Source of the DNA: Bacillota bacterium | GTDB lineage: Bacteria > Bacillota > Bacilli > Bacillales > Bacillaceae_J | Direction: 5' to 3' | NCBI GenBank assembly: GCA_023457235.1 | Contig: JAEWMK010000365.1 | Coordinates: 1-12,414, forward strand | DNA: 12,414 bases | In this document: in pieces, positions 6,019 through 11,759 of the stretch | How the letters are laid out: the number at the start of each line of letters is the position of its first letter | Numbering within the stretch: position 1 is the first letter of the stretch | The notes under the pieces: model-generated | What the model saw: the letters and a program-made list of their open reading frames with translations, nothing else | Database searches by the model: none | What the model was told of the DNA's origin: nothing | Translations under genes and position numbers: made by a program

Positions 6019-6226
6019 ATGAAAAGAGCAGCATTGTTTTTTTATATTAATTATATTTGTGTTTACATCATCCGTTCAAGCATTGAGTTGGGCTTATCCT
6101 TTTGTTGTTTGGAATGGAAACGTATACGAAGTTAAAGAAGAAAAGGTATTAGAGAGTGAAATCGGAAAGAGTATTGGTGAAGTAAAAACAAGACCTAATA
6201 ATATGACTGGAAATTACTATAATTAG
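6019..6226 (+). pseudogene. Small exported protein (SWAYPFVVW family), frameshifted in a T7 run
   Basis: ATG at 6019 follows GGGGAG. The initial frame soon goes astray. Removing one T from the T7 run at 6037-6043 gives a typical signal peptide, MKRAALFFILIIFVFTSSVQA, then LSWAYPFVVWNGNVYEVKEE and KVLESEIGKSIGEVKTRPNN, ending at TAG 6224 (68 residues). The SWAYPFVVWNG-x-x-YEV and IGK-x-IGEV elements match a recurring family of small exported Bacillus proteins of unknown function. Family members as I recall them usually continue past this point with a GN-x-SN and KGTKY segment, so the end may also be truncated. The next gene starts 11 bases later, which suggests an operon with 6238 and 6482. 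Confidence 0.6.
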
Positions 6227-6237
6227 GGGGGATTATT

Positions 6238-6454
6238 TTGAGAGATGATAAATGGATTGCCTATCTTTTACTTGGGATAATCGCATATACTGTCGTAATG
6301 ATTTACCTTTTAGAACAAGAGCCAATTCTTGCAAATCAAATAAATAATAGTGTAATAATTGGGCTGTTGTTAACAATTTTAATAAAGATAAAAAAATAGA
6401 TTTTTTATATTGGGCTGCATTATCACAACAACGGTAATTTGCTTTTTCTTTTGA
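6238..6454 (+). pseudogene. Small three-helix membrane protein, frameshifted in an A7 run
   Basis: TTG at 6238 follows AGGGGGGAT. The frame gives MRDDKWIAYLLLGIIAYTVV (helix 1), a short loop EQEPILANQINN and IIGLLLTILIKI (helix 2), and stops at TAG 6397 right after an A7 run (6390-6396). Removing one A continues the protein as NRFFILGCIITTTVICFFF (helix 3) to TGA at 6452, giving 71 residues. The two-helix form of 53 residues might still be made, so loss of function is not certain. It is 27 bases from the intact gene at 6482. Family unknown. Confidence 0.5.
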
Positions 6455-6481
6455 AATATACAGTAAAGAAAGGGGAGTAAG

Positions 6482-6682
6482 ATGATTAAAGTGATTTTGG
6501 GTTTGCTATTAATGTTACTCGGAATTTATGGATTTTTTTGGTGGCATGATGCATTGTTAAGTAGTGGAATAGATAGTAATCGAAATATCAGTCAATATTA
6601 TATTCCTTATATCCTTCTTGGTCTAATTCTTTTAATAGGTGGTCTTTCGTTTATAAAAGGATTAAAAAAACAGCTAACGTAG
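6482..6682 (+). CDS. Small two-helix membrane protein
   Basis: ATG at 6482 follows AAAGGGGAG with a short spacer. The 66-residue product has two membrane helices (about residues 2-21, IKVILGLLLMLLGIYGFFWW, and 41-58, IPYILLGLILLIGGLSFI). Between them is a polar loop with DALLSSGIDSNRNISQYY, and the tail KGLKKQLT is basic, so both ends probably face the cytoplasm. It is the last gene of the 6019-6682 unit, immediately followed by a terminator. It contains T7 and A7 runs yet stays in frame, unlike its two upstream neighbours. Family unknown. Confidence 0.7.
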   Translation: MIKVILGLLLMLLGIYGFFWWHDALLSSGIDSNRNISQYYIPYILLGLILLIGGLSFIKGLKKQLT

Positions 6683-6740
6683 CAACGAGATCGTCAAAAG
6701 GCGATCTTTTGTCGTTAAATGGAGCAGGATACTTCAATAG
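6683..6740 (+). repeat. Intergenic terminator-linked module, copy A
   Basis: CAACGAGATCGTC, a loop, GCGATCTTTTG, then GTTAAATGGAGCAGGAT and CTTCAATAG align along their length with copy B at 7819-7876. Both lie directly downstream of small membrane-protein genes and upstream of the next unit. Confidence 0.6.
6684..6716 (+). terminator. Intrinsic terminator after 6482-6682
   Basis: AGATCG (6688-6693) pairs with CGATCT (6702-6707), followed by TTT. An outer AACGA/TCGTT pair (6684-6688 and 6712-6716) is also possible. It begins 2 bases after the stop codon and forms the left half of the module at 6683-6740. Confidence 0.65.
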
Positions 6741-6785
6741 CGAAACTTAAATAAATAATAAACGTCATATGCGAGGTGGGGTGTT

Positions 6786-7184
6786 ATGAACACACAAATA
6801 CTTTTGATACCTTTGTTATTATTTTTTTCTCTTTTAGCAGGTTGCGGTTTAGAAACAAAAACGCTTCCTGATTTTTATGAGAAAAACCTTGATGATATAA
6901 CTAAAATTCAAATACTTGATGGAAGCACAGGATATAAAAAAGTTATAAGAGACAAAAAGGTTATTGATGAATTTTTAGGCGAAATAAAGGAAATTAGGTT
7001 TATACCTGAAGAAAATCAAGAAGATAGAAACGGATTTCGATATTCTATTGCTTTTTTCCAAGGGGATGAAAAAACCTTTTCTTTTTCTTTGAATAAAGTA
7101 AAGGAGAACTATTATTTTACAGAGCCTGACATTCATCCAATTGTTGATGATTTTTATAAAAACCTCGAAGTTCAAGAAGAATAA
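6786..7184 (+). CDS. Small lipoprotein, unknown function
   Basis: ATG at 6786 follows GAGGTGGGG. The 132-residue product has a lipoprotein signal peptide with lipobox L17-A18-G19-C20, so Cys20 would be lipidated and the protein anchored on the outer face of the membrane. The mature part is about 112 residues and includes ITKIQILDGSTGYKKVI, then DKKVIDEFLGEIKEIRFIPE and RNGFRYSIAFFQGDEKTFSF. This fits a small alpha/beta domain of the kind seen in many Bacillus lipoproteins, where a 'DLSKITKIEI-x-DG-x-TG' opening is common. No specific family is claimed. It starts a new unit after the terminator at 6684-6716. The same frame stays open after the stop (see 7185-7322). Confidence 0.8.
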   Translation: MNTQILLIPLLLFFSLLAGCGLETKTLPDFYEKNLDDITKIQILDGSTGYKKVIRDKKVIDEFLGEIKEIRFIPEENQEDRNGFRYSIAFFQGDEKTFSFSLNKVKENYYFTEPDIHPIVDDFYKNLEVQEE

Positions 7185-7322
7185 ATTCTTTCATTTCACC
7201 TTTCAAAAACAGGTACGCATGTTGAAAAAGTAGTTGTCTCTACGGCAGCTGCTCCTATCGCTTATCGAAGTAAAGAGGTATCTAGGAAAATAATGGAAAG
7301 TAAATTTGATTGCGATTGTTAA
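7185..7322 (+). pseudogene. 45-codon coding-looking remnant in frame after the lipoprotein
   Basis: Directly after the lipoprotein stop, the same frame is open for 45 codons. It reads ILSFHLSKTGTHVEKVVVST then AAAPIAYRSKEVSRKIMESK and FDCDC before TAA at 7320. There is no start codon or ribosome binding site within it. The composition looks like real protein rather than noise, so it is probably the tail of a gene lost by deletion, or an unusual extension reached by stop readthrough. I do not recognise it. The C-terminal FDCDC is distinctive. Confidence 0.3.
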
Positions 7323-7349
7323 GCCTGATAAATGTGGAGGGGGGATTTT

Positions 7350-7778
7350 ATGCACCCAATTACAGTAATAGAAATCACAATGTCAATTATTTTTTTTCTT
7401 GCCACTTTTGTAATTGCACTCTTTTTACCAAAAAAAATTAGAAAACTTAGCCTAATTATTGCGTCTTTATTAACATTACTATTACTATTATTCTTTGTTA
7501 TTCGTCCTTATTGGATCGATTATCAAATATCAAAAAAGATTGAACAACTAAATCAATATCTAGTTGAAAAATATCCTAATCAAGAATGGACTATTAGCCG
7601 AAATGAAGGTAGGCAATATAACCCTCATCACTTAGAAGTTGAATTTGAAAACGAAAAAGGTTGGACCTATACCTATTCAGTGGTAAATGAAAACAAAATT
7701 TGCCAGAGTGTTTGGAGCCCTCCGGAGGGGAAGTTTCCCGACGAAGGGAAGCATTTTGAAAGTAACCATTGTGAATAA
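7350..7778 (+). CDS. Membrane protein with two N-terminal helices and a soluble C-terminal domain
   Basis: ATG at 7350 is chosen over ATG at 7332 because GGAGGGGGG (7336-7344) lies between them, 5 bases before 7350. The 142-residue product has membrane helices at about residues 8-26 and 33-52, ending in RPYWIDYQISKKIEQLN. A soluble domain of about 90 residues follows, with EKYPNQEWTISRNEGRQYNP, then HHLEVEFENEKGWTYTYSVV and QSVWSPPEGKFPDEGKHFE. Cys118 and Cys141 could pair if the domain is extracellular. The arrangement resembles DUF3139-like small Bacillus proteins, in which a helix is followed by a domain of this size, but that is tentative. T8 and A8 runs at about 7390 and 7430 stay in frame. 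A terminator follows. Confidence 0.75.
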   Translation: MHPITVIEITMSIIFFLATFVIALFLPKKIRKLSLIIASLLTLLLLLFFVIRPYWIDYQISKKIEQLNQYLVEKYPNQEWTISRNEGRQYNPHHLEVEFENEKGWTYTYSVVNENKICQSVWSPPEGKFPDEGKHFESNHCE

Positions 7779-7818
7779 ATAGTATTCTTTCTTCAACAAA
7801 TGAAGTGGTTTTTCCCAA

Positions 7819-7876
7819 CAACGAAGATCGTCTGCGGCGGTCTTTTTTTGTTATAGGGACAGGATTGTTCAATAAC
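7819..7876 (+). repeat. Intergenic terminator-linked module, copy B
   Basis: CAACGAAGATCGTC, a loop, GCGGTCTTTTTTTG, then TTATAGGGACAGGATTGTTC and AATAAC. It aligns with copy A at 6683-6740. The right half contains TTGTTC (7866-7871), which has TAATTT 17 bases downstream and could serve as a promoter for the gene at 7953. Confidence 0.6.
7824..7849 (+). terminator. Intrinsic terminator after 7350-7778
   Basis: AAGATCG (7824-7830) pairs with CGGTCTT (7838-7844), with one T-G wobble, followed by five more T residues (7845-7849). It is the left half of module copy B. Confidence 0.75.
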
Positions 7877-7952
7877 AGTTCACAAAGTAATTTGGTGTTT
7901 GTTGTAAAATATAGTTAGTAATACATATTTTTGTAAAGGGGGAAAATGTGAG

Positions 7953-9251
7953 ATGTTGAAAAGGAAATTAATAATATTGGTCCTTGGTTTTATGGTGCCA
8001 ATTATATTAACATCGGTAGCTGTATATGTATATGCATCTGACACTATCCGTTTGATTATAGATGGAAATGAAATAAAAAGTGATGTTGTACCCGTTATTG
8101 AAAATAATCGTGTGCTAGTACCCATTCGATGGGTTAGTAATGCAATGGGAGTAGAAGTATTTTGGGATGAGGATAATCGACAAGTAATTTTAAATTCTTC
8201 ATCTTCCAAGCAAAAAGAAATAGAAGAGGATACTGATAATGCAATCAATGAGAAGGTAAATATTGAATTGGTTAAAAAATGGATTAAGGAACAAGGAGCT
8301 GAAGAAGAATCTTCCTATTTTTTCGATGGATTATCTTTTGATGTAGTGAATTTAGATGTGGATGATGACTTAGAAATATTTGCAACTATAGATGGAGCGG
8401 TTCACTTAGGACAATTTTTTATATTTGATAAAAAGGACGGTAAATATAAATTAATAGTAGAAAAACCACAAAAAATCGAAAAAGTAAATCTCCTTCCTTC
8501 TATGAATTTAGATGGTAAAAAGTTTTTCACTTTAATTGAGCGAACTGGTGGTACGGGACTGGATATTTATTATGAGCATATCGCTTATTTGGAAGACAGA
8601 AAATTGAAAATTGCATGGACAGGCGTACAAAAAGAAAGGGATGCCAATTTAAACCATTATAATTTAAGAATTGGCAACTACCAGTACAATCCTGAAAATC
8701 AACTGCTATATACATGGGAGAGTAGTTTTGAACACGATATAAAAACAATGGATATTTTGGAAAATAGAGGAACCATTACGAAGGTTTATCAATTTGTTGA
8801 CGATAAATTTGTTGAAGTACAAGGTGGCTCCGCAAACTCTATAACATCAGAAATAGATACTAAAATTAAACCTCCAATCTTAAAAATGAAACTTATGGTT
8901 AATTATGGAATGGAGGCAGAGTTATTAATTGACGAGATAACAGAAGAAAAATTTAATTATAGGTATTTTGATTTTCAACATCAGGATAAGCCGAGCAATA
9001 AACAAGAAGAAATGGCAATAAATGAAATGTTCGAAATGGTTGTTGAAGACGGACATTCATTTCCAAAATATACGATCCATTTTTATGTTCATATGGTAGA
9101 ACAAGATGTAGAAGTTAAGGTGCCAAACGGATTTATTGATAAATTTAAAAATGATCTTGAATTTAGAAGTAAAGTGATTAGCAAAATTAATCAACCATTT
9201 GATAATAAAGATATTGCTAAATTTATAGATGATAAATTGTTTACAAGATAA
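7953..9251 (+). CDS. Exported protein with copper-amine-oxidase N-terminal-like domain
   Basis: ATG at 7953 follows AAAGGGGG about 11 bases upstream; the nearer ATG and GTG codons run into stops at once. The 432-residue product has a signal peptide (about residues 1-29, ending VYVYASD). A domain matching the Cu_amine_oxidN1 family follows at about 31-82, with IRLIIDGNEIK and then RVLVPIRWVSNAMGVEVFWD (53-72) and NRQVIL. This small beta-rich domain is common on Firmicute surface proteins and is not itself an oxidase. After an acidic linker, residues about 128-290 include LDVDDDLEIFATIDG (134-148) and are rich in beta strands and aromatics. A C-terminal domain (about 310-432) is not recognised. 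It is flanked by gaps with no close neighbour, so it is probably monocistronic. Confidence 0.8.
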   Translation: MLKRKLIILVLGFMVPIILTSVAVYVYASDTIRLIIDGNEIKSDVVPVIENNRVLVPIRWVSNAMGVEVFWDEDNRQVILNSSSSKQKEIEEDTDNAINEKVNIELVKKWIKEQGAEEESSYFFDGLSFDVVNLDVDDDLEIFATIDGAVHLGQFFIFDKKDGKYKLIVEKPQKIEKVNLLPSMNLDGKKFFTLIERTGGTGLDIYYEHIAYLEDRKLKIAWTGVQKERDANLNHYNLRIGNYQYNPENQLLYTWESSFEHDIKTMDILENRGTITKVYQFVDDKFVEVQGGSANSITSEIDTKIKPPILKMKLMVNYGMEAELLIDEITEEKFNYRYFDFQHQDKPSNKQEEMAINEMFEMVVEDGHSFPKYTIHFYVHMVEQDVEVKVPNGFIDKFKNDLEFRSKVISKINQPFDNKDIAKFIDDKLFTR

Positions 9252-9541
9252 AGGCAGAAGGAAAATAAAGAAAATTGCGAAATATTGCACTTAGAGTAAA
9301 CGGGGCGTTGATTCAATAAACTGGACATTTTAAACTCAGCAAAATAATTATGTAAGATAGCAGGAAATAGGAATTGGACATGTTCTCCGTCAATAAGAGG
9401 ACATCTTGTTACGTCAACTTTTGGCCAAAAAAGCTTAGTAGAAACAAAGTGCATTTTGTTCCATACTACATAATTTACCAACTATCTAACCTAAAGTTAT
9501 CAGTTAAAATGAGATTAAAGGAAGAAGTGAGGTTGGTAATT
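9252..9541 (+). other. 290-base intergenic stretch with a degenerate module core
   Basis: No gene is convincing here. GTAAACGGGGCGTTGATTC then AATAAA (about 9297-9321) resembles the core of the intergenic modules at 6683 and 7819, without the terminator stem. ATGTAAGATAG near 9350-9360 could be a -10 region but has no -35. An open frame from ATG 9374 runs into the next gene, but its sequence (many Ser, Asn, Tyr and Lys) and lack of a ribosome binding site argue that it is not translated. Confidence 0.4.
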
Positions 9542-10537
9542 GTGAGAAAAACCATTGCACCTATTTTTTTGACTGTAACTATTTTTTTGACGGGTTGTAC
9601 GGCCAAGGATAGCCAACAGGATATTGGAAGTAACCCGGTCATACAAAAAGATGGATTTAATTATGTTTTAACAGTTCCACTAAATTTGGAACTTATGAAA
9701 CAATATCGGGATAAATCGCTTAATGAGGATATACCAAACCCTTTTGGTGACTTAGAACTTTTGGAATCTAAAGAAATAATAGCAGATTTAGAATTCCTCG
9801 TAATAGATGGTATTGCAAATGTTAAAGGAACAGTAACTACCGAAGATGGTACATACAATTTTGATGGTAAGGGATTATTCTTAGAATTTACGGCACCTGA
9901 CACAAAGAATCGCTATTATTATAGTGATATTCAAAGTGAAATGGGATTTAATTATTTAGTATTTTTCAGTGTGGAAGATAACAGAGCTTTTATTGAAACC
10001 CCAGTTCCTGTTGAATTAGGTGATTATAAAGGTCACTTAATGTTTGGTGAAAAGTTTACGAATAAGAAATATTGGGACGCTCTTGGCTCAGCTTATTCAA
10101 CTCCAAAAGATCCCTTTACAGAAGAGTTAGAGACAATAGAAAATTTTATTTTTGATGTTTTTAAAACACATCAAGCCTTTAATCAAGTGGGAACTTTTTA
10201 TCTAGACCGTGAAATGGAAAGGATAGTACTGGGCTTTAAAGATTTTGAAGATGCTCAAGTTAAGGAATTTTTGAAACTTATTAAAGAAAATGTACCAGAA
10301 GAGCGAGTGGCATTTATTACTGTGGAGCTTGTAAACGCTGATTTAGGTGAAATTCAGCAAAATATTTCAAACGATTTGAAGAACATGAAAGTAGAACCAC
10401 CTTATAAATTAGAAATAGATAGAAAGAAACAAATAATCATATTAACCATTGAACATTTGTCAGATGAACAACAAAATAGGCTTCATGAAGCATATGGTGA
10501 CCAATTAATAATTAAGCTAGCCGCAACGGGTTACTAG
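9542..10537 (+). CDS. Lipoprotein of about 331 residues, unknown function
   Basis: The frame is open from 9374, but the GTG at 9542 is chosen because GTGAGG (9527-9532) precedes it and because it gives a standard lipoprotein signal peptide. That peptide is VRKTIAPIFLTVTIFLTGC, with lipobox L16-T17-G18-C19. TTG at 9533 is an equal alternative, three codons longer. The mature protein has an N-terminal beta-rich part (about residues 35-165: YVLTVPLNLEL, LVIDGIANVKGTVTTEDGTY, FLEFTAPDTKNRYYY). A C-terminal alpha/beta part follows (about 200-331), with two strand-helix repeats around ERIVLGFKDFEDAQVKEFLK and QIIILTIEHLSDEQQNRLHE. No family is recognised. The 48-residue gene at 10566 follows after 28 bases and may be co-transcribed. 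Confidence 0.8.
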   Translation: MRKTIAPIFLTVTIFLTGCTAKDSQQDIGSNPVIQKDGFNYVLTVPLNLELMKQYRDKSLNEDIPNPFGDLELLESKEIIADLEFLVIDGIANVKGTVTTEDGTYNFDGKGLFLEFTAPDTKNRYYYSDIQSEMGFNYLVFFSVEDNRAFIETPVPVELGDYKGHLMFGEKFTNKKYWDALGSAYSTPKDPFTEELETIENFIFDVFKTHQAFNQVGTFYLDREMERIVLGFKDFEDAQVKEFLKLIKENVPEERVAFITVELVNADLGEIQQNISNDLKNMKVEPPYKLEIDRKKQIIILTIEHLSDEQQNRLHEAYGDQLIIKLAATGY

Positions 10538-10565
10538 GTCATAAGTGTTTCGGAGGAAAATCACA

Positions 10566-10712
10566 GTGAATTATACATCATTATTTTTGTTTATCGTCTT
10601 TTTTGCAGCTGTTATAAAAATGTCATTTACCGCATTTATTACACTGTGGCTTTCTCATGGTACATTTGTAAGTAACCTTGTCGATGAACTTCAGACCTAT
10701 GGACAAGTGTAA
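10566..10712 (+). CDS. 48-residue single-pass membrane protein
   Basis: GTG at 10566 follows GGAGG (10552-10556) with a 9-base spacer. The product begins MNYTSLFLFIVFFAAVIKMS and continues FTAFITLWLSHGTFVSNLVD then ELQTYGQV. It has a hydrophobic stretch of about 28 residues (4-30) interrupted by one lysine (residue 18), and a short polar tail. It is too short for most gene finders. The clear ribosome binding site and the position 28 bases after the lipoprotein gene support it. Function unknown; a partner role for the lipoprotein is only a guess. Confidence 0.5.
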   Translation: MNYTSLFLFIVFFAAVIKMSFTAFITLWLSHGTFVSNLVDELQTYGQV

Positions 10713-10722
10713 ATGCTAAACT

Positions 10723-10835
10723 AAAGTTAACAGTTTTTGATTGATTAAAAGTTAACAACTATTTTTTGAAACAGCCGCATTTCTGAAAACAGAAAATGCG
10801 GCTGTTGTGCTGTCGAAAGTAAACAACTTTATTTG
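10723..10835 (+). repeat. Near-identical AAAGTTAACA repeats flanking a hairpin
   Basis: AAAGTTAACA occurs at 10723-10732 and 10748-10757, and AAAGTAAACA at 10816-10825. The last two continue similarly (AACTATTTTTTG and AACTTTATTTG) and lie on either side of the hairpin at 10771-10805. The rest of the 266-base gap 10713-10978 shows no gene. Confidence 0.45.
10771..10805. terminator. 12-bp hairpin, possible bidirectional terminator
   Basis: ACAGCCGCATTT (10771-10782) pairs perfectly with AAATGCGGCTGT (10794-10805). CTG/CAG can extend the stem with one bulged A. On the plus strand only TTGTGCTGT follows, so the T-run is poor. It most likely ends the 9542-10712 unit. Confidence 0.55.
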
Positions 10836-10911
10836 TATCATACAATATAGAGGGTCAAAAATCGATCTACTGAAAATAAAACAAACTATAGGAAGACTAT
10901 TTGTACTAATC

Positions 10912-10940
10912 TTTACTTTTTAAAGTGGTAGGAATAAAAT
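10912..10940 (+). promoter_or_regulatory. Candidate sigma-A-type promoter for the toxin-antitoxin pair
   Basis: TTTACT (10912-10917) and TAAAAT (10935-10940) are 17 bases apart, and the antitoxin ATG is 38 bases after the -10. Toxin-antitoxin operons are usually repressed by their own antitoxin at this site; no operator palindrome was identified with confidence. Confidence 0.45.
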
Positions 10941-10978
10941 ATAGGTAAGAATACTGTTTTCGTAAGGAGGGTTGCGGT

Positions 10979-11251
10979 ATGGTTACATCCGTAAGTAAGA
11001 TATCGAGTAAAGGGCAAGTGGTAATTCCTTTAGAAATCCGTAAGACATTAGGAATAGAGGAAGGAGACAATATTCAATTCAGTGTTGATGAGAATGGGGA
11101 AACGAAATTTAAAGTCGTTAAGAAAAAAGCTATCCTTGATTTGTTTGGGGTAGCTAAGCCCAAACAAGATACCTCGGATTTTAAGAAGGTGTTAAGTGAT
11201 TCCCTTGAAGAAAGAACGAAACAGAAACTAAGGGAGAATGATACCCAATGA
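10979..11251 (+). CDS. vapB: AbrB/SpoVT-type antitoxin (VapB-like)
   Basis: ATG at 10979 follows AAGGAGGG with an 8-base spacer. The 90-residue product has a SpoVT-AbrB swapped-hairpin DNA-binding domain at about residues 4-48, with the signature SKISSKGQVVIPLEIRKTLG then IEEGDNIQF. A C-terminal region (about 49-90, AILDLFGVAKPKQDTSDFKK onward) is charged and helical, as expected for the part that wraps the toxin and blocks its active site. It should bind its own promoter and neutralise the PIN-domain toxin. Its stop overlaps the toxin start (ATGA at 11248-11251), so translation is coupled. The 'vapB' name is by association with the PIN-domain partner; AbrB-type antitoxins are also called MazE-like. 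Confidence 0.85.
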   Translation: MVTSVSKISSKGQVVIPLEIRKTLGIEEGDNIQFSVDENGETKFKVVKKKAILDLFGVAKPKQDTSDFKKVLSDSLEERTKQKLRENDTQ

Positions 11252-11649
11252 AATTGATATTGGATACCAACATCATCATCCGTTTTCTAGCCAATGATCA
11301 CCCTGAACATTCTCCGAAAGCCCGAAATTTATTTGAGCGAATGACAAATAATGTATTGACGTTAATACTTGACCCGATAGTGGTCGCTGAATCTGTATAT
11401 GTCTTAAGCGGAAAATACTTTGGTTATTCAAGGGAAGAAATCTCGAATTGGATGACGAAGTTGATTGAATTTTGTGAGGTGGATAATAAAGAAGTCTTAT
11501 TAACTGCTATGTCTAACTTCGCTCATCATAAAGTGGATTTTGCCGATGCCTACTTAGCTTCCAAGTCTGAATATTTAGGTGAACAGGTAGCTACATTCAA
11601 TACAAAGGATTTCGAAAAAATGGGAGTAAATAGTATCATTCCCGAATGA
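11248..11649 (+). CDS. vapC: PIN-domain ribonuclease toxin (VapC-like)
   Basis: The 133-residue product is a full-length PIN domain, a metal-dependent RNase that cleaves RNA in VapBC modules when the antitoxin is degraded. Expected acidic residues are all present: Asp6 in LILDTNIIIRFL, Glu48 in DPIVVAESVYVL, Asp97 and Asp100 in VDFADAYLA, and Asp121 in FNTKDFEKMGV. The start overlaps the antitoxin stop by ATGA, with AAGGGAG about 11 bases upstream. Nothing suggests inactivation. Its specific RNA target cannot be told from sequence. A terminator follows at 11713. In contrast to the PIN remnant at 613-808, this locus appears intact and functional. Confidence 0.88.
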   Translation: MKLILDTNIIIRFLANDHPEHSPKARNLFERMTNNVLTLILDPIVVAESVYVLSGKYFGYSREEISNWMTKLIEFCEVDNKEVLLTAMSNFAHHKVDFADAYLASKSEYLGEQVATFNTKDFEKMGVNSIIPE

Positions 11650-11712
11650 CACGGAGCCTCTGTGGGTTGAAGTCATCTATTATAAAAGCAAGCAATTTAA
11701 TTTCCGATAATC

Positions 11713-11745
11713 AGGCACAATTCATTATATGAACTGCGCCTTTTT
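11713..11745 (+). terminator. Terminator after the toxin-antitoxin operon
   Basis: AGGC...TTCA (from 11713) pairs with TGAA...GCCT (to 11741) with two mismatches, followed by TTTTT. The direction fits the plus-strand toxin gene. The convergent exporter gene ends at 11760. Confidence 0.6.
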
Positions 11746-11759
11746 CTTTGAACTATTAT

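Noticed and set aside
7880..8248. Minus-strand 122-codon open frame over the start of the 7953 gene
   Set aside because: Antisense to the signal peptide and Cu-amine-oxidase-N-like domain of a clear gene, with serine- and phenylalanine-rich noise-like composition.
9191..9481. Minus-strand 96-codon open frame across the 3' end of the 7953 gene and the gap
   Set aside because: No ribosome binding site, no recognisable motif, and it overlaps a well-supported plus-strand gene; considered and dropped as a transposase remnant for lack of any diagnostic residues.
9374..9541. N-terminal extension of the 9542 lipoprotein from ATG 9374
   Set aside because: It would bury the signal peptide and lipobox 60 residues inside the protein and has no ribosome binding site, so the later start was preferred.
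10979..11649. The toxin-antitoxin pair as a new type of system
   Set aside because: Both proteins carry standard AbrB and PIN signatures with all expected acidic residues, so it is an ordinary VapBC-type module.
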